The notes: a model not told the origin generated them from the sequence alone. DNA of 64,000 bases from Glaciimonas soli (GCF_009497155.1 NZ_WINI01000014.1:1-64000); one strand, 5' to 3'; shown: positions 9,301 to 18,999, counted from the stretch's first letter. Translations and numbers: made by a program.

Positions 9301-10434
9301 CTACACCCACGTCGACTCTTTACTCTGAGTTGCTATCAATACGTCTTCGTTAAGCTCGACTCCCAGTCCCGGCGCATCGCTCAAATTCACCCATCCATGC
9401 GCATCCGGCTCTATCGTTTCAGTCAACAAAAAATCTCGACGGGCAGTTGACCACTCCGGCGGGTCATAAGGAAACTCCACAAATCCCGCGCCTGATGTCG
9501 CACCTGCAGCAATATGCAGGTTGGCTGCCAACCCAACACCGTTACCCCACGTATGCGGCGTAAAAATATGTCCTCGCTCTTCCACTTTCGCTGCCAAACG
9601 ACGCTGCCCTTCCATCCCTAATGTACACGCGACATCGGGTTGATAAATGTCCAGGCATTCATTGCGCAACAACGTATCGAACTCATACTCTTCACGCGTC
9701 AACTCACCTCCCGCAATACGAATACCAACCTGTTGACGGAGCGTTTTGTAACCCTCGTAATCTCCGCGATGCAAGGGCTCTTCCATCCAATGCACATTGA
9801 ATTTTTCTAATTTTCGCGCAATTTCCACGGCCTTTTCGACATTCCAAGGGCGTGAAATATCCCACGGCATACGCCAACCTTGATTGCAGTCGACCATCAA
9901 TTCCAACTTATCACCGACGGCTTCACGTACTGCCGACAACACCAGAAAATCATCGGCTAGCGAGGGGCGACCAAAGCGTAACTTCAAAGCGGGAAAACCG
10001 CGCTCGATCGCATGCAAAGCCATCTGTACACTATCTTCCGGCCCTCGATGTACGCCGGATGATGCGTAAGTACGTACGCGTTGATTGCGACCACCCATCA
10101 TTTTCCAGCAAGCTTCTCCACGGATTTTCCCCGCTAAATCCCACAACGCTATATCCAATGGCCATGGCCGACCGGCATGAAATCCGATATTGCCGAGCAC
10201 CGCATTATGGCGTTCGAGATCCAGTGGATTTTGTCCGATGAACAAATATTCGTAATCCGAAAAACCATACATCACATCGCCAGAACCTATTCCCATATTG
10301 CCGTCCTGATCGAAAATTCGCACAACGGTAGCGGGAAATTTTTTACGAGGCTGCGTATCCCAAGATGCAGGGAAAGCTGGATTGAGATCGAGTTGGTGAT
10401 GCGTGATGGCGATACGTTCAATGCGTGAGGTCAT
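9301..10434 (-). CDS. Mandelate racemase/muconate lactonizing enzyme family (enolase superfamily)
   Basis: A 377-residue enolase-superfamily enzyme, which abstracts the proton alpha to a carboxylate, typically to dehydrate or racemise sugar acids. Visible active-site elements are the KLRFG segment (K-x-R) on strand 2, metal ligands in VDCNQ, MEEPL and GGELT, and HTWG with the probable general-base His. This fits the mandelate-racemase/sugar-acid-dehydratase branch rather than enolase. I chose the ATG at 10434 because GGAGA lies 5 bases upstream. It follows the SDR gene on the same strand, so the pair may act on one substrate; which acid is unknown. Confidence 0.85.
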   Translation of the reverse strand: MTSRIERIAITHHQLDLNPAFPASWDTQPRKKFPATVVRIFDQDGNMGIGSGDVMYGFSDYEYLFIGQNPLDLERHNAVLGNIGFHAGRPWPLDIALWDLAGKIRGEACWKMMGGRNQRVRTYASSGVHRGPEDSVQMALHAIERGFPALKLRFGRPSLADDFLVLSAVREAVGDKLELMVDCNQGWRMPWDISRPWNVEKAVEIARKLEKFNVHWMEEPLHRGDYEGYKTLRQQVGIRIAGGELTREEYEFDTLLRNECLDIYQPDVACTLGMEGQRRLAAKVEERGHIFTPHTWGNGVGLAANLHIAAGATSGAGFVEFPYDPPEWSTARRDFLLTETIEPDAHGWVNLSDAPGLGVELNEDVLIATQSKESTWV

Positions 10435-10476
10435 TTGGTCTCCGAAACGGTACAACATCAATATTTTAGGGAATTC

Positions 10477-11151
10477 CTAATACAATGCTTCATCACCGAA
10501 CGCGTGATAAATCCCTGGTGAAGTAATTTTGTCTATCAATGCGACAAGACGCTCCGCCCCTTCTTCTGCCGTAAAACATGCATCGCTGGAACCAGATTCT
10601 GTGCGTAACAAGCCGGGATTAATCGATGCCACAACGATATCCTTCATGCTGCTATCCGAAGCCATACACAGGCTCAACATGTTTTGTGCGGCTTTAGCAA
10701 TGCGATAAGGATAGGTAAAAGCTTTCCCATCAAAATCTCCGCGTTGATGCTGTAGCACCGAGCCTAAGCGCGAAGTGAGATTAATAATTTTTGGCTCAGG
10801 TGCTGCGCGTAATTTGCTTAATAACGCCTGAGAAACCTGCAACGGCGCAACACAATGCAAACGCAATTGCGCCATCAGCTCTGCAGCATCAACATCTGCC
10901 AAATGATAACCATCACTGCCAGTGCCAGCGCTATTGATCACGCAATCAATGTGCGAATAGCCGGCTACCAATTCGGCGATATCATGTGCGGCATTGGCTG
11001 CTGTCACATCAACAATGCCATAGATGACGCCAGGAATAGCTTCGGTCAAAGGCGAGCGGCCGACGCCAAAAATCTGATCGCCGCGCGCTGCATAAATTTG
11101 CGCTAAACACCGCCCTAAGCCGCGCGATATGCCTGTAATAAAAATATTCAA
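10477..11151 (-). CDS. SDR family oxidoreductase
   Basis: A 224-residue classical short-chain dehydrogenase/reductase. The cofactor motif is TGISRGLG near the N-terminus, the NNAG equivalent is NSAGTG, and the catalytic Ser and YRIAK (YxxxK) follow in the middle. An Arg after the second strand (GVGRS) hints at NADP preference. It is the first gene of a two-gene minus-strand unit with the enolase-family enzyme and is divergent from a LysR regulator, so an inducible small-molecule pathway is plausible. The substrate is not determined. Confidence 0.88.
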   Translation of the reverse strand: MNIFITGISRGLGRCLAQIYAARGDQIFGVGRSPLTEAIPGVIYGIVDVTAANAAHDIAELVAGYSHIDCVINSAGTGSDGYHLADVDAAELMAQLRLHCVAPLQVSQALLSKLRAAPEPKIINLTSRLGSVLQHQRGDFDGKAFTYPYRIAKAAQNMLSLCMASDSSMKDIVVASINPGLLRTESGSSDACFTAEEGAERLVALIDKITSPGIYHAFGDEALY

Positions 11152-11276
11152 AAGTCACCTTTGTATTCATCAAAACAAAAATCTGATGCAGTCTCATGAC
11201 GTCCGTAATCTGTACTGTATTCGTGCTAGCATCCTTTATTAAATTACTCACACCTTATCTACGTTCCCTCTCCATC

Positions 11277-12176
11277 ATGAGCAGATTGCCGCCACTTAAT
11301 TCTTTGCGTATCTTCACTGTCGCAGCCCAACATAAGAGCTTTACCTTGGCAGCAGAACAATTGCATGTCACGCAAGGTGCGGTTAGCCGCCAAGTCAAAT
11401 TACTTGAAGATTGGTTGGGGAAAAATCTGTTTCATCGTCAGCATCAAAGTTTGGAGTTAACTGAAGACGGCAAAGTATTAGCTGCCGGATTAGAGCAAGC
11501 CTTTTTACAAATGGAACGTACCGTCAACAAAATTTCCAAAATTCAAACAAATCAACGCATTGCCATCAACATTCCTCCGACCTTTGCAACTCGTTTAGTC
11601 GCACCTCGCCTCAAAGCATTTCAACAGCGTTTTCCGACTGTGGATTTATCGATTACCAACGATGCAATTTCGCAAATACGATCTTCTCAACATCTTGATT
11701 GTCTGATCGTGTTTTCCTCAGTGCCCTGGGAAAAATGTGATTGCGAGCTTCTCATGTGGGAAAGTCATGTTGCCGTTGCCAGTCCTGCTTTATGGGAAAA
11801 CAGCCAGGCACCGACACCCGGAACGCAAACCTTGCTCCATATCCTGAACGGCGAAGAACGTCTGCCCGTTTGGGAAAACTGGTTGGCCGCTGCAGGATTA
11901 ACACACATAGAATCACGTCCCGGTATCGCCTTTAGTACACTCGATCAAGCCATCAATGCCGCCACCACGGCAACCGGATTGGCGGTCGTTGATTCGGCCA
12001 TGATTCAAAAAGAACTTGAAAATGGCCAACTACAAAAATTTTCCGATGTTGAACTAACCGGACCTTATGGTTATTGGTTCATCTCGCTCCATCATGACCC
12101 GGCCAAAGAGATTCTGATCAAGCAAATCCAGCAATGGTTTGTTGGCTTGTGTGACGGAGTGGATGTCGCTTTATAA
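11277..12176 (+). CDS. LysR family transcriptional regulator (GcvA-like)
   Basis: A 299-residue LysR regulator. The N-terminal winged helix begins RLPPLNSLRIFTVAAQHKSF and contains HVTQGAVSRQVKLLE, very like GcvA-type regulators; the rest is a periplasmic-binding-like effector domain. The ATG at 11277 is preferred over an upstream in-frame start at 11196 because family members begin a few residues before the PPLNSLR segment. It is divergent from the SDR/enolase-family pair and convergent with the proXWV transporter; control of the divergent pair is the simplest inference. Effector unknown. Confidence 0.92.
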   Translation: MSRLPPLNSLRIFTVAAQHKSFTLAAEQLHVTQGAVSRQVKLLEDWLGKNLFHRQHQSLELTEDGKVLAAGLEQAFLQMERTVNKISKIQTNQRIAINIPPTFATRLVAPRLKAFQQRFPTVDLSITNDAISQIRSSQHLDCLIVFSSVPWEKCDCELLMWESHVAVASPALWENSQAPTPGTQTLLHILNGEERLPVWENWLAAAGLTHIESRPGIAFSTLDQAINAATTATGLAVVDSAMIQKELENGQLQKFSDVELTGPYGYWFISLHHDPAKEILIKQIQQWFVGLCDGVDVAL

Positions 12177-12183
12177 ACCGAAA

Positions 12184-12993
12184 TCAATGCACTTTCTTTT
12201 CCACGAACCGTCGCACATAATCGTCTGCGGGGTGTTCTAAAATATCTTTGGGTGTACCGACCTGCACCAGACTGCCATCTCGCAAAATGGCGATTTTTGC
12301 ACCTATGCGTAATGCTTCGTCGATATCATGCGTAATAAAAACAATGGTCTTATTCAATTTGGCTTGCAGTTCCAATAGCAGGCTTTGCATATCCGTGCGG
12401 ATCAAAGGATCAAGTGCGCTAAACGCCTCGTCCATCAACATAATGTCGGTATCAGCAGCAAGCGCACGCGCCAAGCCAACGCGCTGTCGCATCCCGCCAG
12501 AAAGTTGATCGGGATGCTTGTCTTCATAACCCTTCAAACCCACAGCCTCTATCCACTTCATTCCGCAGACATGTGCTTCGGCTTTAGGCTCGCCACGCAA
12601 TTTCAAACCGTACATCACGTTATCAATCACCGTGCGATGCGGCAGTAAACCAAAACTCTGAAACACCATGCTGATATTGCGGCGACGAAAATTGATTAAC
12701 TCATTATTATTGAGTTTAAGCACGTCTTTGCCGCGATATAAAATCTCACCTGCACTCGGTTCGATCAAACGGTTGAAGTGTCGCACCAAGGTCGATTTTC
12801 CAGATCCAGATAAACCCATGATGACGAAAATCTCGCCGGCATTGATACTTAACGAGACATTATTCAAACCCACGGTACAGCCTGTTTTAGCTAATACTTC
12901 GCTTTTGGCGATACCCTGTTTGACCATTTCCAGCGCCTGCTTTTCATTACGCCCGAAGACTTTATAAACTTGGTTAACAATGATTTCTGACAT
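12184..12993 (-). CDS. proV: Glycine betaine/L-proline ABC transporter, ATP-binding protein
   Basis: A 269-residue ATPase of the quaternary-amine uptake family. Walker A is GLSGSGKST, the signature LSGGMRQRVGLARAL, Walker B IMLMDEAFSALDPL and the switch His is in FITHDIDEA. The C-terminal CBS pair of enterobacterial ProV is absent; the protein stops after the ATPase domain. It is last in the minus-strand order proX-proW-proV. The stop almost touches the convergent LysR gene. Confidence 0.93.
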   Translation of the reverse strand: MSEIIVNQVYKVFGRNEKQALEMVKQGIAKSEVLAKTGCTVGLNNVSLSINAGEIFVIMGLSGSGKSTLVRHFNRLIEPSAGEILYRGKDVLKLNNNELINFRRRNISMVFQSFGLLPHRTVIDNVMYGLKLRGEPKAEAHVCGMKWIEAVGLKGYEDKHPDQLSGGMRQRVGLARALAADTDIMLMDEAFSALDPLIRTDMQSLLLELQAKLNKTIVFITHDIDEALRIGAKIAILRDGSLVQVGTPKDILEHPADDYVRRFVEKKVH

Positions 12994-13052
12994 GAAAATT
13001 TCCTAGGAATTGAATGAATCTGGCCGTTTAATTTTGCGCCTATTTTTCAAGC

Positions 13053-13898
13053 TCAGTTCGACCGTTTATCCGCACCAAACCCTTGTGATACCCGATCAAT
13101 AATGATCGCTAAAATCACAATCGCAATCCCTGCTTGCAAACCAAGTCCGATGTTTTGATTATTAATACCTTCCAATACATCGATGCCCAAACCGTTTGCA
13201 CCAATCATCGACGACACCACGACCATCGCCAACGCCATCATATTGGTTTGATTTATCCCGGCCATGATGCTCGGCATCGCCAATGGCAATTGCACACCCA
13301 GCATCAACTGCCAACGATTGGCACCGAATGCGATGGCGGCCTCGACCACTTCTGGATTTACCTGCCGGATACCTAAATTGGTTAAACGAATTAAAGGGGA
13401 TACGGCATAAATGACGGTGGCAAATACTGCGGGAACTTTCCCCAGGCCAAATAACATCAGTACCGGAATCAAATACACGAACACCGGCATGGTTTGCATG
13501 ATGTCGAGTATCGGCAAGACAATTTTGCGCACACGTTCACTGCAAGAAACGATAATGCCGATAGGAATTCCGATCATCACCGTCAAGAATGTTGCCACCA
13601 CTACCAGGGCAGTGGTTTGCATCATTTTGTCCCACAGACCAAATGAGCCGATAAGCATCAGACCCAACACAACCAACGCAACCTGTGAAATTTTGCGCAG
13701 AGAGACAAATGCCAATGCAGCGACAATACCGATGAACAACCACCACGGTGTTTTTTGCAAAGTCTTTTCAATAAACACCAGCACCATCATCACTGAGTGC
13801 GCCATGGCGTGAAAAAAATCGCCGTAGTTAGTCACGATGCCGTCAACAAAATCGTTAACTGGCGCCACCATAGAAAAGGTGAGATTAGTTGGGAACAT
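13053..13898 (-). CDS. proW: Glycine betaine/L-proline ABC transporter, permease protein
   Basis: A 281-residue inner-membrane permease with about six to seven hydrophobic segments and the EAA loop VEAAIAFGANRWQLMLGVQLP. Segments such as WDKMMQTTALVVVATFLTVMIGIPIGI and MQTMPVFVYLIPVLMLFG match ProW. It pairs with the ATPase at 12184 and the binding protein at 14073 to import osmoprotectants. A 174-base gap full of hairpins separates it from proX. Confidence 0.95.
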   Translation of the reverse strand: MFPTNLTFSMVAPVNDFVDGIVTNYGDFFHAMAHSVMMVLVFIEKTLQKTPWWLFIGIVAALAFVSLRKISQVALVVLGLMLIGSFGLWDKMMQTTALVVVATFLTVMIGIPIGIIVSCSERVRKIVLPILDIMQTMPVFVYLIPVLMLFGLGKVPAVFATVIYAVSPLIRLTNLGIRQVNPEVVEAAIAFGANRWQLMLGVQLPLAMPSIMAGINQTNMMALAMVVVSSMIGANGLGIDVLEGINNQNIGLGLQAGIAIVILAIIIDRVSQGFGADKRSN

Positions 13899-13914
13899 AG
13901 GATTTCTCAGGTGG

Positions 13915-14032
13915 GCATTAGGTTACGCACTAATGCAATTGAAGTCCCGTCAGGAAAACGAGAAGGACTTCGTATAATCATTTGACGTCATCTCTCACAC
14001 AAGTACCCATGTGGGCTTACTTGTGCGAGATG
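13915..14032 (-). other. Three tandem hairpins between proX and proW
   Basis: The proX-proW gap holds GCATTAG/CTAATGC (13915-13921 with 13930-13936), GAAGTCC/GGACTTC (13941-13947 with 13965-13971) and a long hairpin at 13989-14032 (CACAAGTA with TACTTGTG, extended by CATCTC/GAGATG outside and CCC/GGG inside). None has a T tract on the minus strand. The likely role is 3-prime protection or partial uncoupling, giving more binding protein than permease. Confidence 0.7.
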
Positions 14033-14072
14033 AATACACCGGTTTTATTTGATTGAATACTTACAGAATGTC

Positions 14073-15107
14073 TTACTTCAGACTGCTGGCAACTTTTGCG
14101 GCAACATCGTCCGGCACCCACTTTTTCCACACTTCCGGATGCGTTTCAAAGAATTTTTTTGCCATGGCAGTTGGTTCGACGCGGCTTTTATTCATATCGA
14201 CCAGATAAGGTCCAAGAATATCAAGCGGTACGTTAATTTTGCTAAAGAAATCAACCAATACCGGATCAGCATCATAGAATTTGGCATTCATGCCGACCAC
14301 GATTTGAATTGGCGAGGAAGCAGAACCGCAAGGAGCATTATTGGCTTTGTCACGCAAAGTCGTATAGCACTTCTGATTGAAAGTAGGCTCGTCCAATTTT
14401 ACGAATTTATATTCAGCCAGCAGTGGCGTTGGCGCCCAATAGTAGAACAGTACAGGCTTGCCACGTTTAATCGCAGAAACAATTGCGGAGTTCAGGGATG
14501 CACCAGTACCGGTACTGAAATTGTTATAACTGTCTGTCAGTTTGTAAGCTTTTAGTTTTTGTGAGTTTTCGAGCTCGCAAGTCCAACCGACGGGGCAATT
14601 CAAAAAACGGCCTTTGCTTGGATCTTCCGGATCAGCAAAGACGGCTTTGTATTTTGCTAAATCAGCGACGCTTTTCAAATCCGGCGCCAGCGGTTTCAAG
14701 TTGCGAGCAGGGTCGCCATGGATAACGTAATCGGGAACGTACCAGCCTTCAGCGCCGCCAACAATCGGACCTCCAACTTGCTTGATTTTCCCTGCTGCTA
14801 CCGCTTTTTCTTGTGCTGCATTACGCCCAACCCACTGCTCCATATAGATCTGCAGGCCATTATTGGCCATCGCCGTTTCGGTTGCCATCGCCGTACCGGT
14901 AATGGTTTCTGTGTCACAGCCATAACCATTCTTGGCAATATAATTTGCTACGGCGGTAAGGAAGTCGCCGCTTTCCCAGCCAATACTGGCAAATTTCAAG
15001 GGATTACCTGAGTTACACCAAGCGCTAGTGGTGGCAAAACTTGCGTGACTAAATAAAATGGCAGAGCTGACTAACAAAGTGCCGCAGATTTTTTTCGTAA
15101 TGGTCAT
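14073..15107 (-). CDS. proX: Glycine betaine/L-proline ABC transporter, substrate-binding protein
   Basis: A 344-residue periplasmic binding protein of the OpuAC/ProX type. A signal peptide (about 1-25, ending SHASFA) precedes WCNSGNPLKFASIGWESGDF. Aromatic residues suited to a quaternary-amine cage occur in GWESGDF, MEQWVGRN, GAEGWYVP and YYWAPTP. ProX-like cysteines are seen in LNCPVGWTCELE. It is the first gene of the proXWV unit, the reverse of the enterobacterial order V-W-X. Confidence 0.93.
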   Translation of the reverse strand: MTITKKICGTLLVSSAILFSHASFATTSAWCNSGNPLKFASIGWESGDFLTAVANYIAKNGYGCDTETITGTAMATETAMANNGLQIYMEQWVGRNAAQEKAVAAGKIKQVGGPIVGGAEGWYVPDYVIHGDPARNLKPLAPDLKSVADLAKYKAVFADPEDPSKGRFLNCPVGWTCELENSQKLKAYKLTDSYNNFSTGTGASLNSAIVSAIKRGKPVLFYYWAPTPLLAEYKFVKLDEPTFNQKCYTTLRDKANNAPCGSASSPIQIVVGMNAKFYDADPVLVDFFSKINVPLDILGPYLVDMNKSRVEPTAMAKKFFETHPEVWKKWVPDDVAAKVASSLK

Positions 15108-15468
15108 GCTGTCTCCTGACGTAATATGCTTTTATTAACATCATTAATCACCAAGATGCTGATTTGTACCAATCTATGTCATCTTGGATATCGCGCTCAT
15201 CGTGTATTTTCTGTTTTTGCAGAAAATTTGTGGCGCTTGTTTCACATACTATTGCAAATCTGAGCGCTGTAGTACAAACGATTTTTTGCCTGCCTTCATA
15301 TGAGAAAAAGTAATGCAAGAAATCTATTTTTCGACAAGCGTCACATGAGTTTTAGTCATGCGCATAATGCGAAAAGATGATTTTTCAGCAGCGTTTATAT
15401 ACTTTAGTCTTCAAGCTGTACTGTACTTACATTGTTAGGTACTTCTATTACGCCTGGAGAAAAATCGT
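15108..15468. other. Intergenic region between divergent proX and gabD (361 bases)
   Basis: AT-rich, non-coding, and must hold the divergent promoters of proX and gabD. The only clear element I see is an inverted repeat CCAAGATG (15151-15158) with CATCTTGG (15180-15187), 36 bases upstream of the proX start, a possible operator. A TGGAG ribosome binding site precedes gabD. No small gene or RNA is recognisable. Confidence 0.6.
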
Positions 15469-16941
15469 ATGCCTGCAATTCCTACCTCGCTTCCACCACT
15501 GAAGAATTCCGAACTCATCAAAACTGGCGTGTACATAGCCGGTCAGTGGAAATCGCTACCAGAACAATATGCCGTCACCAATCCTGCGAACGGCGAATTA
15601 CTCGCACATGTTGCACAAGCGGGGGCAACGGCGACCCAAGGCGCGATTGATGCCGCAGAAAAGGCTTTCCCGATATGGCGTGCAAAAACCGCCAAACAAC
15701 GCGCTGCAGTCTTGCGGAAATGGTCTGATTTGATGTTGGACAATCAAGAAGATTTGGCCCAGTTGATGAGCGCAGAACAAGGTAAGCCTATCGCCGAAGC
15801 GCGTGGCGAAGTGGTGTATGCAGCTAGTTTTCTAGAGTGGTTTGCAGAAGAAGCTAAACGTGCCTATGGCGACGTAATTCCATCGCATAAAGCCGGTGCC
15901 AAGATTTTGGTATTAAAAGAACCCGTAGGCGTCGTCGCTGCAATCACACCATGGAATTTCCCGCTGGCGATGGTAACCCGCAAAGTCGGCCCTGCTTTAG
16001 CCGCCGGTTGCACTGTCGTATTGAAGCCATCCGAAGAAACCCCGTTATCAGCACATGCCTTAGCTGTGTTAGGCGAACAAGCTGGCGTACCCGCAGGTGT
16101 CTTCAATATTGTCTCCGGCGACGCCCCTTCAATCGGCAACACATTGATGGCTAGCTCTGTCGTACGCAAATTGTCCTTCACCGGCTCCACCCGCGTCGGC
16201 AAACTGTTGATGCGCCAGGCATCAGACACACTCAAAAAAGTCTCTTTGGAATTGGGCGGCAATGCGCCATTTATTGTCTTCGACGATGCAGACATTGACG
16301 CAGCAGTGGCAGGTGCGATGGCATCGAAATTCCGGAACACCGGACAAACCTGCGTCTGCGTAAATCGCTTCTATGTGCAAGATGCGGTCTTTGACACATT
16401 CACTCAAAAATTAACTGCTGCGGTAAAAGCATTGAAAGTCGGAAGCGCATTAGAAGATGGCGTCACCCAAGGTCCCTTGATCAACCAAGCCGCGCTGGCA
16501 AAAGTTGAACGCCATGTTGCCGATGCTCGCGCCAAAGGTGCGCAGATCCTTATCGGCGGCAAGCCGGATGTAAAAGGCGGCACTTTCTACGAGCCCACTG
16601 TCATCGCTGGCGCGACGCCAGAGATGGAAATGTCGCAAGAAGAGACCTTCGGTCCGGTTGCCGCTTGCTATCGTTTCAGCACAGAAGATGAAGTCATTGC
16701 CTTGGCCAACAGCACACCATTCGGTCTGTCGGCCTATTTTTATAGCCGTGATTTGGCGCGTGTATTTTATGTTGCGGACCAGATCGAGTCTGGCATGATC
16801 GGCATCAACGAAGGCGTGATTTCAACGGAGGTCGCTCCATTTGGTGGCGTCAAAGAATCGGGAATCGGGCGCGAAGGTTCCAAATATGGGATTGAAGATT
16901 ACATGCACACCAAATATTTGTTATTGGGCGGTTTGCGGTAA
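15469..16941 (+). CDS. gabD: NAD(P)-dependent succinate-semialdehyde dehydrogenase
   Basis: A 490-residue aldehyde dehydrogenase. The cofactor and substrate segments are ITPWNFPLAMVTRKVGPALAAG, FTGSTRVGK, LELGGNAPFIVFDDADID (general-base Glu) and GQTCVCVNRFYV with the catalytic Cys. The C-terminal PFGGVKESGIGREGSKYG is characteristic of GabD-type enzymes, which oxidise succinate semialdehyde to succinate in GABA breakdown. No gabT is adjacent, so the substrate is assigned from sequence only. Confidence 0.93.
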   Translation: MPAIPTSLPPLKNSELIKTGVYIAGQWKSLPEQYAVTNPANGELLAHVAQAGATATQGAIDAAEKAFPIWRAKTAKQRAAVLRKWSDLMLDNQEDLAQLMSAEQGKPIAEARGEVVYAASFLEWFAEEAKRAYGDVIPSHKAGAKILVLKEPVGVVAAITPWNFPLAMVTRKVGPALAAGCTVVLKPSEETPLSAHALAVLGEQAGVPAGVFNIVSGDAPSIGNTLMASSVVRKLSFTGSTRVGKLLMRQASDTLKKVSLELGGNAPFIVFDDADIDAAVAGAMASKFRNTGQTCVCVNRFYVQDAVFDTFTQKLTAAVKALKVGSALEDGVTQGPLINQAALAKVERHVADARAKGAQILIGGKPDVKGGTFYEPTVIAGATPEMEMSQEETFGPVAACYRFSTEDEVIALANSTPFGLSAYFYSRDLARVFYVADQIESGMIGINEGVISTEVAPFGGVKESGIGREGSKYGIEDYMHTKYLLLGGLR

Positions 16942-17010
16942 TTGTTATTAGCGTTGTTGGAAATGGCTCTCTCTCCCTGCGAGAGAGAAGCCAAAACCGT
17001 AACGCGTTAC

Positions 17011-18999
17011 TCAGCCTTTTAATAGCCTGTATTCTGCCTTTGCAATTGCCTCGGCATCACCTCGCAACACCACGATGTCGCCGCTTTGCAAAAACGTTTC
17101 CGGCGCTATATCGACCTGCGATTTTGCCCTGCGTATCGTCGTGATTTCTACACCGATATTTTCCAATGCCAGCATCGCTAACGACTTGCCAATAGCTTTG
17201 GCACCATCAGATAAAGTGATCGAGTTAAGTCGTACTTGCAGACGATCATCGCTATCAGCAATATCATCAGCACCGTGAAAGTACCCGCGCAACGCGGCGT
17301 AACGCTCGTCGCGAGAAGCTTGTACGCGATGCACGACTTTTCGTAATGGCACACCCAGCATCACCAATGCGTGGGACGCCAGCATTAAGCTGCCTTCCAT
17401 CGCTTCCGGCACCACTTCTGCAGCGCCAGCGGCACGTAATTTATCCAGATCTGAGTCGTCGTAACTACGCACTATCACTGGCAACGCGGGGGCAAGTTCT
17501 TGCACATGATGTAACACCCGTAAAGCCGATGGTGTGCTGACATAAGTAATCACCAAAGCTGCAGCACGATGCAAACCCGCTGCAACTAAACTTTCACGAC
17601 GTGAAGCATCACCATACGACACTTGTGCACCAGCGGCGCGCGCTTCGAGAATCCGATCCGGGTCAAGATCCAATGCGTGATAGCCAATGCCCTCTTCTTC
17701 CAGAAGCTTCGCCAGATTCTGTCCGCTGCGACCGAAACCGGCAATGATGACGTGCTTTTTGGTCGCCATGGTACGTGTCGCCAATTGCGTCAACGCCAGT
17801 GATTGCATCATCCATTCATTGGCAGACAATTTCATCACGATGACATCGGACTTGCTCAAGATAAATGGCGCAGCAAACATCGACAACACCATTGATGCCA
17901 GAATGAGCTGGATCAATAAAGGATCCATCATCTTCAATGCACCTGCTTGGTTGAGCAGCACAAAACCAAACTCACCAGCCTGCGCCAAAGCAAGACCAGT
18001 ACGTAAAGCAACGCCCGTAGAAGATCCGAAAATTTTCGCCAAAGCGGCAACAATGCCAAATTTCAACAGCACTGGAATAACTAATAACAGCAGCACCAGC
18101 CACCAATGTTCCATCACCAAACGCAGATTAAGCAACATCCCGATCGTGATAAAAAATAGTCCTAGCAAGACATCACGAAACGATTTGATGTCTTCTTCCA
18201 CCTGATGTTTATATTCAGTTTCTGAAATCATCATGCCAGCGACAAACGCTCCGAGCGCCATCGACAGACCTGCACGCTCCGTAATCCATGCTGCCCCTAA
18301 AGTAATGAGCAAAAGATTGAGCATGAATAATTCTTGCGAGCGACGCTTGACCACTACGCGAAACCAGCTGCGTATCAATTTTTGACCGAGAAACAACAAC
18401 AGCACCAATACTATCGCCGCTTTCAGTGCAGCCCAACCCAGCGTCTCCACCAGCGTGCCAGAATTGTTAGCTAAAGCAGGAACAATAATCAGCAATGGCA
18501 CCAGCGCCAAATCTTGAAATAACAACACGCCGATAATGCGTCTGCCGTGTTCGCTTTCTAACTCCAGGCGCTCAGTCAACATTTTTGACACGATCGCGGT
18601 GGATGACATGGTGAACGCCGCACCAATAGCAAACGACGCTTGCCAACTGATATGCGTCATGTGCGGCAAAACATAGGCAGTTGCCAAACCCAGGAGCATG
18701 ATCACTATGGTCGTCAACAGCACCTGTGCCACGCCAAGGCCAAATACAATCCGGCGCATCGCAATCAGTTTAGATAAAGAAAACTCCAAACCGACCGAAA
18801 ACATCAAAAACACCACGCCAAATTCGGCTAGTGCGTGCGTTGTAGCATTATCTTCGGCGAAGCCCAATGCATGTGGGCCGATCAGAATGCCGACGGTTAA
18901 ATACCCCAGCATGGGAGGCAAATGAAAAGTGCGAAAAGCCACCACGCCAAGGACGGCACAGCCGAGTAACAAAATGGTGAGCTCTAGTCCAGTCAGCAT
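17011..18999 (-). CDS. CPA2 family cation/proton antiporter with TrkA domains (KefB/KefC type)
   Basis: A 662-residue membrane protein. The N-terminal part, to about residue 385, has 12-13 hydrophobic segments of the Na+/H+ exchanger domain. A cytoplasmic TrkA-N (RCK) domain begins HVIIAGFGRSGQNLAKLLEEE with a Rossmann NAD-binding loop, followed by a TrkA-C domain ending DIVVLRGDAEAIAKAEYRL. This architecture fits a ligand-gated K+ (or Na+)/H+ antiporter of the Kef or YbaL kind. The ion and gating ligand cannot be read from sequence. Convergent with gabD; no ancillary KefF/KefG gene is seen. Confidence 0.92.
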   Translation of the reverse strand: MLTGLELTILLLGCAVLGVVAFRTFHLPPMLGYLTVGILIGPHALGFAEDNATTHALAEFGVVFLMFSVGLEFSLSKLIAMRRIVFGLGVAQVLLTTIVIMLLGLATAYVLPHMTHISWQASFAIGAAFTMSSTAIVSKMLTERLELESEHGRRIIGVLLFQDLALVPLLIIVPALANNSGTLVETLGWAALKAAIVLVLLLFLGQKLIRSWFRVVVKRRSQELFMLNLLLITLGAAWITERAGLSMALGAFVAGMMISETEYKHQVEEDIKSFRDVLLGLFFITIGMLLNLRLVMEHWWLVLLLLVIPVLLKFGIVAALAKIFGSSTGVALRTGLALAQAGEFGFVLLNQAGALKMMDPLLIQLILASMVLSMFAAPFILSKSDVIVMKLSANEWMMQSLALTQLATRTMATKKHVIIAGFGRSGQNLAKLLEEEGIGYHALDLDPDRILEARAAGAQVSYGDASRRESLVAAGLHRAAALVITYVSTPSALRVLHHVQELAPALPVIVRSYDDSDLDKLRAAGAAEVVPEAMEGSLMLASHALVMLGVPLRKVVHRVQASRDERYAALRGYFHGADDIADSDDRLQVRLNSITLSDGAKAIGKSLAMLALENIGVEITTIRRAKSQVDIAPETFLQSGDIVVLRGDAEAIAKAEYRLLKG

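Noticed and set aside
15864-16340. 158-codon frame antisense to gabD, and similar long antisense frames opposite mltA (2463-2894), proW (13411-13812), the CPA2 antiporter (17687-18205), mrcA (40578-41057) and rplQ (57207-57716)
   Set aside because: Each lies fully or mostly over a gene with clear family motifs, shows no recognisable domain and no supporting start context. They are by-products of codon bias.
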